A DNA stretch of 64,000 nucleotides from the NCBI GenBank assembly GCA_029256185.1, contig JAQSYI010000005.1, forward strand, positions 1-64,000, in the 5' to 3' direction. This document shows positions 17,763-27,332 of this stretch, piece by piece. Source of the stretch: Paenibacillaceae bacterium (GTDB lineage: Bacteria; Bacillota; Bacilli; Paenibacillales; NBRC-103111). A program made the translations under genes and the position numbers. Within the stretch, counting starts at the first letter, position 1. The number at the start of each line of letters is the position of its first letter. The notes beneath the pieces were generated by a model, which ran no database searches, was not told the origin of the DNA, and saw nothing but the letters and a program-made list of their open reading frames with translations.

Positions 17763-18206
17763 GGGGCGAAGCTCTTGCCGCTACTTATAATGAATCGGCA
17801 GGCTCTTCTGGTCCGTTGCCGCGCCAAACCCCGCTTTTCCGATTTATAAAGATCTTTCAGGCACTCTCAGGTCCGCTGACAGCTGAGCAGGCCCATCTCA
17901 AGAATGAAGAACGAGTTTACGAAACGTGGTACACTAGCTTGCACCATGAGAGCCGTTGTGCTGGGGGCGTTGTAGAAACCAACAGGCATTGCCTTGGTTT
18001 GGCTGTCTGTGCTGGCCTCTGGCCTCGCCAGGGTAGCTCTTTTCCCCTACATGCATTTTCCAGTTACATTGGGTCGATCTGCCGGCTTGGAGTCTGCCTT
18101 TTAGAAAGTCCGCTCCTCCCACGGACCTTAACTTTCTGTGACGCCAAACAAGCGTCCCCGAAAAGGACGCTTGCTGCTACGGCCATGAAGCTGCAATGGC
18201 TTCCTT
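17763..18206. other. 444-nt intergenic region between convergent genes
   Basis: Holds the 3' ends of the ZIP gene and araA transcripts. Apart from the hairpin at 18150-18172 I see no conserved motif or credible gene. Confidence 0.5.
18150..18172. terminator. hairpin between ZIP gene and araA
   Basis: Perfect 8-bp stem AAGCGTCC / GGACGCTT with a 7-nt loop. T-rich flanks on the minus side (TTGTTT) make it a likely end for the araDBA message. Confidence 0.55.
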
Positions 18207-19697
18207 TTACTTGAGCCTGAAGGCCACATCATTCCAGCGCAGCTCGTTGCGGAAGGCGCGCAGGTTAGTGTCCTTGTCGATAATCACGCACTCGATGCCC
18301 ATCATATCGGCAAAATCGGCGAGCTGCTCCGACGTAACCACATAGGAGAAGCCGGTATGATGCGCACCGCCCGCATAAATCCACGCCTCGGTGGCTACCT
18401 GCAGGGAGGGCTGGGTTTGCCAGAGCACCCGGGCTACGGGCAGCTTGGGCATCTCCTTCTCCTGCCGGAGGGCTGTCACCTCGTTGACAATCATGCGGAA
18501 CCGCTTGCCCATATCCACGATGGTGGCGTTAAGCGCTGCACCGGGACGGCTGTCGAATACCATGCGGGCCGGATCGGCCTTGCCGCCAATGCCCAGAGGA
18601 TGGACCTCCAGCCTTGGCCGGGAGGCGGCGATGGTGGGGCAGATCTCCAGCATGTGGGAGCCCAGCACCTGCTCATTGCCGCTTTCCATATGATAGGTAT
18701 AATCCTCCATGAAGGAGGTGCCTTCGTTGCCAGCCATGATCTTCATCAAGCGTACCAGCGCCGCTGTCTTCCAATCGCCTTCCCCGCCGAAGCCGTAGCC
18801 GGATTCCATCAGGCGCTGGACGGCCAGACCGGGCAGCTGCTTCAAACCATGGAGATCCTCGAAGGTGGTCGTAAAAGCGCCGAAGCCCCCCTCTTCCAAA
18901 AATCCCCGCAGTGCAATCTCGATCCTGGCCTGCTCCTTGATGGCATCCTGGTACGCCCCGGCTTCCAGCGCTTGCTCAGGCAGCTCATACTGCTCCTTAT
19001 ATCGGGCGAACAAATCGTCCACCCGGGCTTCCGCAACCGCGTTGACACGCTCCGCCAAATCCCCTATGCCATAGCCGTTGACCGACCAGCCGAATTGAAT
19101 CTCCGCTTCCACCTTATCGCCTTCCGTGACGGCAACCTGGCGCATGTTATCGCCGAACCGTGCCACCTTCAATCGGCGGCTCTCCATAACCGCTGCCGCC
19201 GTTCTCATCCAACTGCCAATCCGCTGCTGCGCTGCCTGGTTCTCCCAGTGGCCGTTGATCACCTTGCGGGCAAGCCCCAAGCGGGTGCCAATGAACCCGA
19301 ATTCCCTGTCGCCGTGCGCTGCCTGGTTCGTATTCATGAAGTCCATGTCAATGGTATCCCAGGGGATATCCCGGTTAAACTGGGTGTGCAGATGCAGGAG
19401 CGGCTTGTGCAGGACCGAGAGGCCGCCGATCCACATTTTGGCAGGGGAAAAGGTGTGCATCCAGACAATCAGCCCGGCGCAGCCTGCGTCATTATTAGCT
19501 TGTTCCAGCAGGCTGCGGATCTCGCCGGGAGTGGTCACTACGGGCTTGAATATCACCTTGCCGGCAACAGCGGCGGCTTGATCCAGACTAGCGGCGATGG
19601 TACGGGAATGAGCGGCGACTTCCTCCAGCGTTTCCGGTCCGTACAGATGCTGGCTGCCGGTAACAAACCAGAACTCATAAGCCTTGAAATTGATCAT
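18207..19697 (-). CDS. araA: L-arabinose isomerase
   Basis: Converts L-arabinose to L-ribulose in the cytoplasm, with Mn2+. The 496-residue length equals known AraA. Seen: the N-terminal [19 protein letters not shown], the substrate/metal segments [14 protein letters not shown] and [20 protein letters not shown], and the conserved GGAHHTGFS near the C-terminus. It is third in the minus-strand araD-araB-araA order. The leader upstream (19700-19800) has a good AGGAGGA site and a twice-repeated GTAGTCGGTYTTTCA word. Regulated with the operon by AraR (see boxes at 22457 and 23634). Confidence 0.98.
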   Translation of the reverse strand: MINFKAYEFWFVTGSQHLYGPETLEEVAAHSRTIAASLDQAAAVAGKVIFKPVVTTPGEIRSLLEQANNDAGCAGLIVWMHTFSPAKMWIGGLSVLHKPLLHLHTQFNRDIPWDTIDMDFMNTNQAAHGDREFGFIGTRLGLARKVINGHWENQAAQQRIGSWMRTAAAVMESRRLKVARFGDNMRQVAVTEGDKVEAEIQFGWSVNGYGIGDLAERVNAVAEARVDDLFARYKEQYELPEQALEAGAYQDAIKEQARIEIALRGFLEEGGFGAFTTTFEDLHGLKQLPGLAVQRLMESGYGFGGEGDWKTAALVRLMKIMAGNEGTSFMEDYTYHMESGNEQVLGSHMLEICPTIAASRPRLEVHPLGIGGKADPARMVFDSRPGAALNATIVDMGKRFRMIVNEVTALRQEKEMPKLPVARVLWQTQPSLQVATEAWIYAGGAHHTGFSYVVTSEQLADFADMMGIECVIIDKDTNLRAFRNELRWNDVAFRLK

Positions 19698-19836
19698 GAA
19701 CGGTGGGTCCTCCTAAAAAGTATTGTTGAAAAACCGACTACATTGGGAGTAAATGCAGGCACAGCTCCCGATTGTATATGAAAGACCGACTACAATAGAG
19801 CCGGATAAGGGTTGCCGCGGCCCTAAACTCTTCGTC

Positions 19837-21507
19837 TTAGCGCGCCTTTTCCTTGATGTCCTTCAGCCGCTTCATCACATCGTTGGCGCCACGGCCGAAA
19901 TAGTCGTGCAGCAGGGAGTATTCCTGATACAGCAGCTCGTAGACTGCCACGTTCTCCGGAATCGGCTTGAAGCTCTCCTCCCGGACCCGGGCCATCTTCT
20001 CCGCAGCATCCACGATGGAATCGTAGCCTCCCTGCTCCTTGCCCGCAGCGACTGCACCGAACATCGCCGCACCGAGTGCAGGAGTCTGCTTGGAGTCCGC
20101 CACCTTGATCTCCCGGTTGGTAACATCCGCGTATATCTGCATCAGCAGACGGTTCTTCTGCGGCAATCCGCCGCAGGCGTACAGTTCATTTACTTCCACT
20201 CCGTTATTATGGAAGGCCTCCACGATCTTGCGGGTGCCGAAGGCCGTCGCTTCCAGCAAGGTGCGGTAGATTTCTTCCGGCTTGGTGAGCAGCGTCATGC
20301 CAACCAGCAAGCCGGTCAGATCCGTATCCACCAGCACGGAGCGGTTGCCGTTCCACCAATCCAACGCCAGCAGACCGGTTTCGCCCGGCTTGTAGGCGGC
20401 GGCGCGCTTTTCCAGCCATACATGAACGTTCACGTCCTCCTTGGCCGCCGCTTCCTTCACGTATGCGGGAACGGCCTCCTCCACATACCATTCGAAGATA
20501 TCGCCGACAGCCGACTGTCCGGCCTCATAGCCCATATAACCGGGGATGATGCCGTCCTCTACCACGCCGCACATACCTTCCACCTGCTTCTCTTCCGTGC
20601 CGAGGAGCATGTGGCAGATGGAGGTGCCCATGGCCATAACGAGCTTGCCGGGCCCAACAACGCCAACTCCGGGAACAGCCGCGTGAGCGTCCACATTGCC
20701 TACGGCAACCGCCGTGCCTGCCTGAAGTCCGGTAATACCCGCCATCTCCTCCGTCAATCCCCCCGCTCTGCTCCCGAGAGGAAGAACCTCCCCCCGCAGC
20801 TTGGTTTCCGTCAGATTCTCCAGACGGGGATCAAGGGCACGGAAGAAATCCTTGCCGGGGTACCCTTCCTGCTTGTGCCATATGGCCTTGTATCCGGCGG
20901 TACAGCTGTTGCGGACCGTGTTGCCCGTCATCTGCGCAATTACCCAATCCGTCGCCTCCAGGAACAAATCGGCTTCCTGATATATTTCCGGCGCTTCATT
21001 CAGGATTTGCCAGATCTTGGCCATCATCCATTCCGAGGAGATTTTCCCGCCGTAGCGGGGCAAGAACTTCTCTCCCCTCTTCTTGGCAATCTCATTGATC
21101 AGATTGGCTTCGTCCTGGGCGGCATGATGCTTCCACAGCTTCACATAAGCGTGGGGGTTCTCTTTCCAGTGGGACCTCATGCACAGAGGAACACCGGCTG
21201 CATCTACGGGCAGCATGGTGCAGGCGGTAAAATCAATGCCCAACCCGATTATATCGGCGGCATTCACTCCTGATTCCCGGATAACGGCGGGCACGGAGCG
21301 CCTGAGCACCTCAATATAATCACCGGGATGCTGAAGCGCCCAGTCGTACTCCAGCTTGATGCCCGACCCCGGCAAGGCATCGTCGATCACATGATGGGGA
21401 TATGATGTGACATGCTCCGCCACCTCCGTCCCGTCGGACAAATCCACCAGCACAGCCCGGCCCGACTGGGTGCCGTAATCGACTCCTATTGCATATTTTT
21501 TGGTCAT
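19837..21507 (-). CDS. araB: L-ribulokinase
   Basis: FGGY-family kinase that phosphorylates L-ribulose to L-ribulose-5-phosphate with ATP. Seen: [20 protein letters not shown] at the N-terminus (ATP site), [10 protein letters not shown], and C-terminal GTRKIVEAF / [10 protein letters not shown]. 556 residues, as in Bacillus AraB. The frame is open further upstream, but that part runs through the repeated leader; ATG 21507 with GGGAGGG upstream gives the true start. A two-hairpin leader element shared with two other genes lies at 21529-21586. Confidence 0.97.
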   Translation of the reverse strand: MTKKYAIGVDYGTQSGRAVLVDLSDGTEVAEHVTSYPHHVIDDALPGSGIKLEYDWALQHPGDYIEVLRRSVPAVIRESGVNAADIIGLGIDFTACTMLPVDAAGVPLCMRSHWKENPHAYVKLWKHHAAQDEANLINEIAKKRGEKFLPRYGGKISSEWMMAKIWQILNEAPEIYQEADLFLEATDWVIAQMTGNTVRNSCTAGYKAIWHKQEGYPGKDFFRALDPRLENLTETKLRGEVLPLGSRAGGLTEEMAGITGLQAGTAVAVGNVDAHAAVPGVGVVGPGKLVMAMGTSICHMLLGTEEKQVEGMCGVVEDGIIPGYMGYEAGQSAVGDIFEWYVEEAVPAYVKEAAAKEDVNVHVWLEKRAAAYKPGETGLLALDWWNGNRSVLVDTDLTGLLVGMTLLTKPEEIYRTLLEATAFGTRKIVEAFHNNGVEVNELYACGGLPQKNRLLMQIYADVTNREIKVADSKQTPALGAAMFGAVAAGKEQGGYDSIVDAAEKMARVREESFKPIPENVAVYELLYQEYSLLHDYFGRGANDVMKRLKDIKEKAR

Positions 21508-21528
21508 AATGGGTTGAACCCTCCCGAA

Positions 21529-21586
21529 AGTTTTGAGTTTATTGCACAGCAAAGCTGCAGTCGCGAAAAAAACGCTTCGCAGGCAT
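21529..21586 (-). promoter_or_regulatory. two-hairpin leader element, copy 1 (araB)
   Basis: In the gene's direction: CGAAGCG...TTTTTTTCGC (hairpin 1), GCAGC-TTT-GCTG (hairpin 2), then AACTCAAAACTTTC running into the ribosome site. The same layout occurs at 42022-42079, 46728-46784 and 46791-46847. Between this element and araD (21587-21702) lie further degenerate repeats of a GTTTCGCAGGCATC word. Confidence 0.65.
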
Positions 21587-21702
21587 CCGCTTGGTTTCGC
21601 AGGCATCTGGTTCGTTTCGCGAGCGGCAAGTTCGTTTCGCAAGCATCCGCTTGGTTTCACAAGCTCCAGTTCGTTTTGCAAGTCCGTCCGTATCCGCTGC
21701 TT

Positions 21703-22395
21703 CTATTGTCCGTAATATGCGCCGGCACCGTGCTTTCTCAGAAAATGGCGGTCCAGCAGCGCCTGATCCATCTCTCCGATCCCCGGATTCAGTTGGAGTG
21801 TATGCAGCGCCATCTTGGCTACCTCTTCCAGCACCACGGCATTATGGACCGCGTCATGGGCATCCTTGCCCCAGGAGAATGGCGCATGGCAGTTCACCAG
21901 CACCCCCGGAATCTGTACAGGATCAAGCGCCAATTGGGCAAAAGTCTCAGCAATCACATTTCCTGTCTCCAACTCATACGCACCCTGAATTTCCGCTTCC
22001 GTCAGGAGGCGGGTACAGGGAATTCTGCCATAGAAATAATCGGCGTGGGTGGTTCCCAGAGCAGGAATACCTTTGCCCGCTTGGGCCCAACTGGTCGCCC
22101 ACGGCGAATGGGTATGCACAATCCCGCCAATTCCGTTGAATGCCTTGTACAGAACCACATGAGTGGGCGTGTCGGAGGAGGGCTTGCAGCTTCCCTCCAC
22201 AACTTTGCCCGCAAGGTCTACCACCACCATATGCTCTGCCTTCATGACTTCATATGGAACTCCGCTGGGCTTAATGACCACAAGCCCCTGCTCCCTGTCA
22301 ATGCCGCTGACATTCCCCCAAGTAAATGTAACCAGTCCATGCTTCGGAAGCGCCAGATTGGCCTCTAACACCTCTTCCTTCAACTGCTCCAGCAT
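21703..22395 (-). CDS. araD: L-ribulose-5-phosphate 4-epimerase
   Basis: Class II aldolase-fold zinc enzyme giving D-xylulose-5-phosphate, the last step of arabinose breakdown before the pentose phosphate pathway. Seen: GNVSGIDRE, the zinc ligands in [14 protein letters not shown] and the third His in [10 protein letters not shown], plus [15 protein letters not shown]. 230 residues, normal length. It is first in the araDBA operon; its upstream region has a TATAAT -10 at 22450-22455 and an AraR box. GGAGGGG precedes ATG 22395. Confidence 0.97.
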   Translation of the reverse strand: MLEQLKEEVLEANLALPKHGLVTFTWGNVSGIDREQGLVVIKPSGVPYEVMKAEHMVVVDLAGKVVEGSCKPSSDTPTHVVLYKAFNGIGGIVHTHSPWATSWAQAGKGIPALGTTHADYFYGRIPCTRLLTEAEIQGAYELETGNVIAETFAQLALDPVQIPGVLVNCHAPFSWGKDAHDAVHNAVVLEEVAKMALHTLQLNPGIGEMDQALLDRHFLRKHGAGAYYGQ

Positions 22396-22449
22396 CGATG
22401 CTCCCCTCCCCTTCCCCTGTCCCTACAACTGCGAACAAATCCTAGTTAC

Positions 22450-22472
22450 ATTATACGCTTGTACATACAACT
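22450..22472 (-). promoter_or_regulatory. araDBA promoter with AraR operator
   Basis: On the minus strand a perfect TATAAT (22455-22450) sits just downstream of a near-palindrome TTGTATGTACAA (box 22457-22472). This matches the core of the Bacillus subtilis AraR box ATTTGTACGTACAAAT. The box occupies the -35/-10 spacer, so bound AraR would block polymerase. No good -35 is visible. Confidence 0.85.
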
Positions 22473-22486
22473 ACGCCAGAGTATTT

Positions 22487-23581
22487 TTAAATTTTTCGTG
22501 TGGAGGACCGGACTATCAACTCGGGTTTGTACAGCTTTCCCTCCGGCTTCCGCTCCTTGCCCTCAATCATGCCGAGCAGCATCTCTACTGCGTCAGTGCC
22601 CATCTTCGTCTTGGGATGGGACAGGCTGGTAAGCTTCGTCTCCGTAGCTGTGGAAAGGGAGGAATCATCGAAGCCCACCAGGGAAATATCCTCCGGCACG
22701 GACAAGCCCGCCTGGCGGATAACCTCAAGCAATTGTACGGCTAACTCATCGTTATAGCAGATAAAGGCCGTGGGCCCGGCGCTTTCCTGCTTCAGAAGAC
22801 GCAGCGCCGCTTCCGCCGGTTTGGTGCGTTTCTCCTCAGTCCCGTAATGAATCACAAGCTCCGGCTGGATCGCTATCCCCTGTTCCCGGTGGGCCTGCAT
22901 ATAGCCTTTCAGCCGGTTGACGCCCTGAAGATCATCCATCTTGAAGAAGCCTGCAATCCGCCTGTGTCCGCTTAAGAGCAGGTGGCGCGCCGCCAGCATT
23001 CCTCCCAGCAGATCATCGGACTTCAGACAGGGACTGTCCAGTTCCGGGTAGCGCTCATTGATCATGACATAGGGGATGCTCCGGTAATCCAGCGCCAGAT
23101 AGTAGCTCAGATTGGGGTTTCCCTCCGCGCTTTTGGTCGGCTCGATGATCAATCCGCTTAACCGCTGGCCCAGCATCATCTCCAGACTCTCCTTCTCCCG
23201 TCCTTTGTCATTATCAGTGCTGGACAGCAGCAGGCGGTAGCCCCGGCTCCGCAGGGCGGCTTCGGCTCCCCTGACGATATGCGGGAAGATATAATCGGAA
23301 ATGTAGGTTGTGATCAGTCCCACGGTTTTCAGAGTCCCGCTCCCCGGCAGGAAATCCTCAGGGTTGGCCGCGAAGGTTCCCTTGCCCTGAACGCGCTGCA
23401 GCCAGCCCTCTCCCTCCAGTTCGCCAAAAGCCTGCCTCACCGTCTGCCGGCTCACCTTGAACCGTTCAGCCAGTTCATTCTCCGAAGGCATCATCTCTCC
23501 CGGCTTAAGAATGCCCGAATGGAGCCAGGACAGAATCTCTTGCTTCACTTGCATGTATTTGGGTATGGTCTTTTCGCTCAT
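22487..23581 (-). CDS. araR: arabinose repressor, GntR/LacI chimera
   Basis: 364-residue transcription repressor. An N-terminal GntR winged helix (PKYMQVKQEILSWLHSG; ELAERFKVSRQTVRQAFGEL) is joined to a LacI/periplasmic-binding-like effector domain (TVGLITTYISDYIFPHIVRG; ISLVGFDDSSLSTATE). This is the exact architecture of AraR, whose effector is L-arabinose. The frame is open upstream of ATG 23581, but GAGGTG just before 23581 marks the start and the upstream part contains its own operator. It is transcribed in the same direction as araDBA from a separate promoter, with an AraR box at 23634-23649 indicating autoregulation. Confidence 0.95.
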   Translation of the reverse strand: MSEKTIPKYMQVKQEILSWLHSGILKPGEMMPSENELAERFKVSRQTVRQAFGELEGEGWLQRVQGKGTFAANPEDFLPGSGTLKTVGLITTYISDYIFPHIVRGAEAALRSRGYRLLLSSTDNDKGREKESLEMMLGQRLSGLIIEPTKSAEGNPNLSYYLALDYRSIPYVMINERYPELDSPCLKSDDLLGGMLAARHLLLSGHRRIAGFFKMDDLQGVNRLKGYMQAHREQGIAIQPELVIHYGTEEKRTKPAEAALRLLKQESAGPTAFICYNDELAVQLLEVIRQAGLSVPEDISLVGFDDSSLSTATETKLTSLSHPKTKMGTDAVEMLLGMIEGKERKPEGKLYKPELIVRSSTRKI

Positions 23582-23633
23582 ATCGGCACCTCGCAACAGC
23601 AAACTTGTATGGCTATAAGTATAAACCAGTTTA

Positions 23634-23649
23634 ACTTGTATGTACATAT
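23634..23649 (-). promoter_or_regulatory. AraR operator upstream of araR
   Basis: ACTTGTATGTACATAT matches the AraR box core (TTGTAnGTACA) and resembles the box before araD. A partial half-site TTGTATGG lies at 23605-23612. It implies autorepression. Confidence 0.75.
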
Positions 23650-23765
23650 CCTCACAGCTTGATAGCGACTCACAGGGTCTCAGGCCCGTCAGCCGAAGAG
23701 GTTGGATTTTCCGTGAGAATCGCTTCCTTTTCTTCAGGATTATATCCTTTCTGGCGTTTCAAAAA

Positions 23766-23805
23766 AAAGACCGCGCCGCCGCAACAGCAGCAGCAAACGG
23801 TCTTT
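23766..23805 (-). terminator. rho-independent terminator of aldo/keto reductase gene
   Basis: Minus strand: stem AAAGACCG / CGGTCTTT, a GCTGCTGCTG-rich loop, then a run of eight T. It lies 22 nt after the reductase stop. Confidence 0.8.
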
Positions 23806-23827
23806 GCTTGGGCATATGTGCCGATTG

Positions 23828-24799
23828 TTAAGAGCCGGATTGAGGCCTGGCCGCGGCAAACAGCCTGTACCATTCGTCGCGGGAGAATTCTACCTTCACC
23901 GCCTCGCCGCAGCTGCGGATGCGCCCGGGACGGGTTGTCCCGATCACAGGCTGGATACCTGCCGGGTGGCGCATAATCCATGCCAGCACGATTGCCTCGG
24001 TGGAGACTCCCTTCTCTTCAGCTAACTCCCCGACCAGCCGGATGGCCCGCCGGATATGCTCCGGCTGCTCATCGGATTCGGGGCCGGAGAAGACTCCCTT
24101 GGATAGAGGTCCCCACGACTGAAGCTGGATGCCGTGGAGCCGGCAGTATTCGATCGTCCCTTCCGGAAAAGAGAGCCTGGCGCTCTCCTTGGTGTTCAGC
24201 GTAACCCCCCCCTCCACCCAATCCAGTCTGCTTAAGGATAATTCAAGCTGGTTGACAATGAAGGGATCACGGCAGGAGGCCTGAAGCAAGCCGATTTGTG
24301 CCGCGCTCATATTGGAGACGCCGAAGAAACGAACCAGTCCCTCCGCTTTCAGCGCCTCCAGCGCTTCCGCCACCTCATCGGGCTCCACCAGAATATCGGG
24401 GCGGTGAAGCAACAGCACGTCCAAACGCTCCAGTCCCAGCCGCTCCAAACTTCCCTTCACACTGGCGAGAATGTGCTCCTTGGAGAAATCGTAGCGGGCC
24501 GGCAGCCCCGCGCCGTCGGCCAGCTTGATGCCGCATTTGGACTGGATGATCAGATGCCGCTTAAGCTCGGGACGCTCCTTCAGCACCTGGCCGAAAATAG
24601 CCTCCGCCTTACCCGCTGTATAGATATCAGCATGGTCCAAGAAGTTGATGCCTGCCTCCAGTGCTGCCTCCAACGCCTCATGAGCCTGCTTAACCTGCTC
24701 GGCTGTTATCGGCTCCTTCGTCCAGCTTCCGCCGAATCCCATACAGCCCAACGCCAATCGGCTTGCTTCGGGAAGCTTGTCTTGAATAGGAATTCCCAC
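23828..24799 (-). CDS. aldo/keto reductase (YdhF-like)
   Basis: NADPH-dependent (alpha/beta)8-barrel oxidoreductase, 323 residues. The catalytic tetrad is present: Asp and Tyr in FLDHADIYTAGKAE, Lys in IIQSKCGI, His in DVLLLHRPDI. The cofactor end is GTTRPGRIRSC. It resembles the YdhF subgroup by NMGFGGSW-type N-terminus (LGCMGFGGSW). The best-fitting start is GTG 24799, with AAGGG at a long spacing, so the start is less certain. Physiological substrate unknown; monocistronic. Confidence 0.88.
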   Translation of the reverse strand: MGIPIQDKLPEASRLALGCMGFGGSWTKEPITAEQVKQAHEALEAALEAGINFLDHADIYTAGKAEAIFGQVLKERPELKRHLIIQSKCGIKLADGAGLPARYDFSKEHILASVKGSLERLGLERLDVLLLHRPDILVEPDEVAEALEALKAEGLVRFFGVSNMSAAQIGLLQASCRDPFIVNQLELSLSRLDWVEGGVTLNTKESARLSFPEGTIEYCRLHGIQLQSWGPLSKGVFSGPESDEQPEHIRRAIRLVGELAEEKGVSTEAIVLAWIMRHPAGIQPVIGTTRPGRIRSCGEAVKVEFSRDEWYRLFAAARPQSGS

Positions 24800-24983
24800 T
24801 GCGCACCAGCCCTTTCGTCATATTTCCTTCATTATCCAATATAGCATGCCGGCTCCCGGACTGCATTTCGCATAAACAGAATGATGTACGCAATAACCTG
24901 GATAACTGCAAATAACACTTGAAATACCTATAATTCCGAGTATAATACTAAGTATATACCAACGGATAAGGAGAGTGCGGAAA

Positions 24984-25313
24984 ATGCTGAGTTCACGCGC
25001 TTTATATACGCAGCAATGGGTCAATGATCATCTTGATTTGTTGAACTATGCCAGGGAAATTGAGGATGTGGAGTGGCAGGAAGAGCTCTTCCTCGCTCTT
25101 CAAGACCAGCAGGCAAGAATCGGGCAAGAGATCAAGCAGCAAAAAAAAGACCAGCTGTGGAGACGTTATGACGCGATAAACGGTCTGCTTCTGGAGCTTT
25201 ATTCGGAACTCCGCAATACCGGGATCACTGAGCAGCAGGGGCTGATGGGCCGTCTGATGGAATTAAAGCAGCAGCGCCTGGAGATTTCGCGGCAGCTTGC
25301 GACTATCGGTTGA
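24984..25313 (+). CDS. small helical protein of unknown function
   Basis: 109 residues, highly charged and predicted almost all alpha-helical, with coiled-coil-like heptads (QQARIGQEIKQQKKDQLW; LMELKQQRLEISRQLATIG). No domain recognised, no signal peptide or membrane segment. AAGGAGAG eight bases before ATG 24984 and an upstream TATAAT near 24941 support a real gene. It ends at a strong bidirectional terminator shared with the convergent cbiO. Confidence 0.75.
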   Translation: MLSSRALYTQQWVNDHLDLLNYAREIEDVEWQEELFLALQDQQARIGQEIKQQKKDQLWRRYDAINGLLLELYSELRNTGITEQQGLMGRLMELKQQRLEISRQLATIG

Positions 25314-25342
25314 ATAATAATTTCAATCCGCTTTCACCTATA

Positions 25343-25373
25343 AAAACCTGGCCGGACAACATGGCCAGGTTTT
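25343..25373. terminator. bidirectional terminator
   Basis: Perfect 11-bp arms AAAACCTGGCC / GGCCAGGTTTT between convergent genes. A/T tails on both sides allow it to end the small-gene transcript and the cobalt-transporter operon. Confidence 0.88.
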
Positions 25374-25404
25374 GTTTCATTTCCGGCAGAGCAATGCTGC
25401 CCGC

Positions 25405-26235
25405 TCACTCCGGCAAGCGCTGCGAATAAAGCTGCCTGAGGCATTCCGCCGCTTCCCGCTCATTGGCCGGCAGACGGTCAATGGGCAGCCCGGGCACCAG
25501 CAGGAACGGACGCGCCACTCTGGGATAGTGAAGCCCGGCCGCCTCGATCCAGACAGGGTCAACCAGCAGCTCTACTCCGCCTGCCGCAAGCAGCTGTCCG
25601 TCCTTCAAGAGCAGCACCCGCTCCGCCCACTCCGCGGCGAAATCCACATCATGGGTGGTGAGCACGACAGTTTTGCCCGATTGCCGCAGCATCTTAAGAA
25701 TGGCCGAGAGGTCGTCCCGGCCCTTGGGGTCCAGATAAGCCATGGGCTCATCCAGCACAATAATATCCGGCTCCATCGCCAGGATACCGGCAATCGCCAC
25801 CCGCTTCTTCTGGCCGTAGCTCAGATGGTAGGGGGCCTTGTTTCTGTGCTCCCCCATCCCGACTGCGGCAAGCGCCGCCTCGCACCGCTCCTCTATTGCC
25901 GAAGCCCCCAGACCCATATTAAGCGGACCGAAAGACACATCCTCCCAGACCGTGGAGGAGAACACCTGATCATCGGGATTCTGGAAGACCACTCCCACCC
26001 GGGAGCGGATGCGGCGCAGATTACGCTTCTCCACAGGCTCCCCCATGATCTCCACCGTACCCTGCTGGGCGAGAAACAAGCCGTTCAGATGCTGGACCAG
26101 AGTGGATTTTCCCGCACCGTTGGGACCAAGAATAGCGGTACTGCTTGCCGCGGGAATGCTGATGCTGATATCGCGAAGAGCTTCCGTCGAATCTGGAAAC
26201 CGGAAGGACAGATTAGTAACGCGTATGGCTTCCAA
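25405..26235 (-). CDS. cbiO: cobalt/nickel ECF transporter ATPase
   Basis: ABC-type ATPase, about 276 residues, driving the CbiMQO energy-coupling-factor importer. Seen: Walker A GPNGAGKST, signature LSYGQKKRVAIA, Walker B DIIVLDEPMAYLD, and His switch LTTHDVDFA. I take TTG 26235 as start (AGAGGAGAAG four bases upstream). Upstream extension of the frame lies wholly inside cbiQ. It overlaps the end of cbiQ by 23 nt, so translation is probably coupled. Last gene of the cbiM-PDGLE-cbiQ-cbiO operon. Confidence 0.93.
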   Translation of the reverse strand: MEAIRVTNLSFRFPDSTEALRDISISIPAASSTAILGPNGAGKSTLVQHLNGLFLAQQGTVEIMGEPVEKRNLRRIRSRVGVVFQNPDDQVFSSTVWEDVSFGPLNMGLGASAIEERCEAALAAVGMGEHRNKAPYHLSYGQKKRVAIAGILAMEPDIIVLDEPMAYLDPKGRDDLSAILKMLRQSGKTVVLTTHDVDFAAEWAERVLLLKDGQLLAAGGVELLVDPVWIEAAGLHYPRVARPFLLVPGLPIDRLPANEREAAECLRQLYSQRLPE

Positions 26236-26923
26236 GCGGCTTCTCCTCTTTCTCCAATGGAACCTTTCTTGCAAAAGCTTCCTGATTATTATCCATGCCC
26301 GAATCATACCCTCTGGAGAGCATGGCCATGTGGATACGCCCGCTTCGCTCCAAAGCGCGGACAAGCAGAACCCCCAGCAAGCGCCCCATGCGCCGGTAGG
26401 ACCGGATGTTGGTAAAGCTGGATGCCCGCAAGCCTCTTGCCTTTTGCGCCGCCAGCATGCTCGCCGCTTCCTCCGACAATACCGAAATATAGCGAAGGGT
26501 AAAGCCCATCATCTCCGTAAGCGGAGCGGGAACTCTAAGCAGCTTCATCGCCTGCAGCAACTCCGGTACAGAAGTCGTGCCCATGAGGAAGGTAACTCCC
26601 AGATTAGCGATGGAAAGCTTGACCAAAAGCAGCCCGACCAGCGCCCATGCCCCGCTTCCCGAAGCCAAAGGCAGCAAGATTGCCGTTCCCAAACCAAACG
26701 GAGCAATCAGGATGAAACGGGACAATACATACGCAAGCCTCATGCCGGAACGCCAGACAGCAAAGAGGACGGGCACTCCACAGAGCGCCACGTCCATATA
26801 CCCCCGCATGGAAGAGGCGAGCGCAACCAGAATCAGAACAAGACCCAGGCGCCAACCGTCGTGATTCACTACCTTGCGTGTGGCCGCGCCCCGGGATTGG
26901 CTGAACAGACTGCCGGACGACAT
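26213..26923 (-). CDS. cbiQ: cobalt/nickel ECF transporter T-component
   Basis: 236-residue membrane coupling protein with about five hydrophobic segments. It contains the Ala-Arg-Gly coupling motifs in AAQKARGLRASSF and AMLSRGYDSG, which contact the ATPases. It connects CbiM (metal binding) with CbiO. Start ATG 26923, with AGAGGTG upstream. Confidence 0.93.
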   Translation of the reverse strand: MSSGSLFSQSRGAATRKVVNHDGWRLGLVLILVALASSMRGYMDVALCGVPVLFAVWRSGMRLAYVLSRFILIAPFGLGTAILLPLASGSGAWALVGLLLVKLSIANLGVTFLMGTTSVPELLQAMKLLRVPAPLTEMMGFTLRYISVLSEEAASMLAAQKARGLRASSFTNIRSYRRMGRLLGVLLVRALERSGRIHMAMLSRGYDSGMDNNQEAFARKVPLEKEEKPLGSHTRY

Positions 26924-27011
26924 ATGGGACGCACCTCTTCTTTTTTTGATTAATTAATTGAAGCTCCCTTATGTGTGCCGGATGCTCCGTTTTACATGCC
27001 ATGTCCTTCTG

Positions 27012-27332
27012 TTACCTGATGCTATGCTTTGTGCTCCGCCGCTTGCGGGATGCCAGACCTTTGCCGACAGCGACGGAAATGCCGTAGGTAAGCAGAACTC
27101 CCACCAGACCGGATATTGCCGTAGCGGCTGCCGGAGATTTGTCGGCCAAAGCGCTCCATTCATAGCCGGAAACCGGTGTGCTCCATAGCGGTTCTTTTTC
27201 CTGTTCGATGAAGCCATTGTCAATCGCAACCCGCTCCAGTCCATCGGGGTGGGAGGAAGCATAGGGAGAGAGAATAATGCCGATTATAAGCGCGGCGGAC
27301 AGACCGGTCCACACCAGAACCTTGCGGCTCAT
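27012..27332 (-). CDS. PDGLE-domain protein of cobalt/nickel transporter (CbiN-like role)
   Basis: 106-residue protein with two membrane helices (VLVWTGLSAALIIGIILSPY and AISGLVGVLLTYGISVAVG) around a short outside loop containing the family signature HPDGLERVA. PDGLE proteins substitute for CbiN next to CbiM in many importers. Its ATG (27332) overlaps the end of cbiM by 4 nt (ATGA type). The frame is open further upstream, but only as a shadow of cbiM. Confidence 0.92.
   Translation of the reverse strand: MSRKVLVWTGLSAALIIGIILSPYASSHPDGLERVAIDNGFIEQEKEPLWSTPVSGYEWSALADKSPAAATAISGLVGVLLTYGISVAVGKGLASRKRRSTKHSIR

Noticed and set aside
19753..21273. Long plus-strand open frame opposite araB
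   Set aside because: Exact antisense of a well-identified kinase gene; composition is that of a shadow frame and it has no ribosome site or recognisable domain.
22400..22500. Catabolite-responsive (cre) site at the araDBA promoter
   Set aside because: No match close enough to the TGWNANCGNTNWCA pattern was found; only the AraR box is supported.
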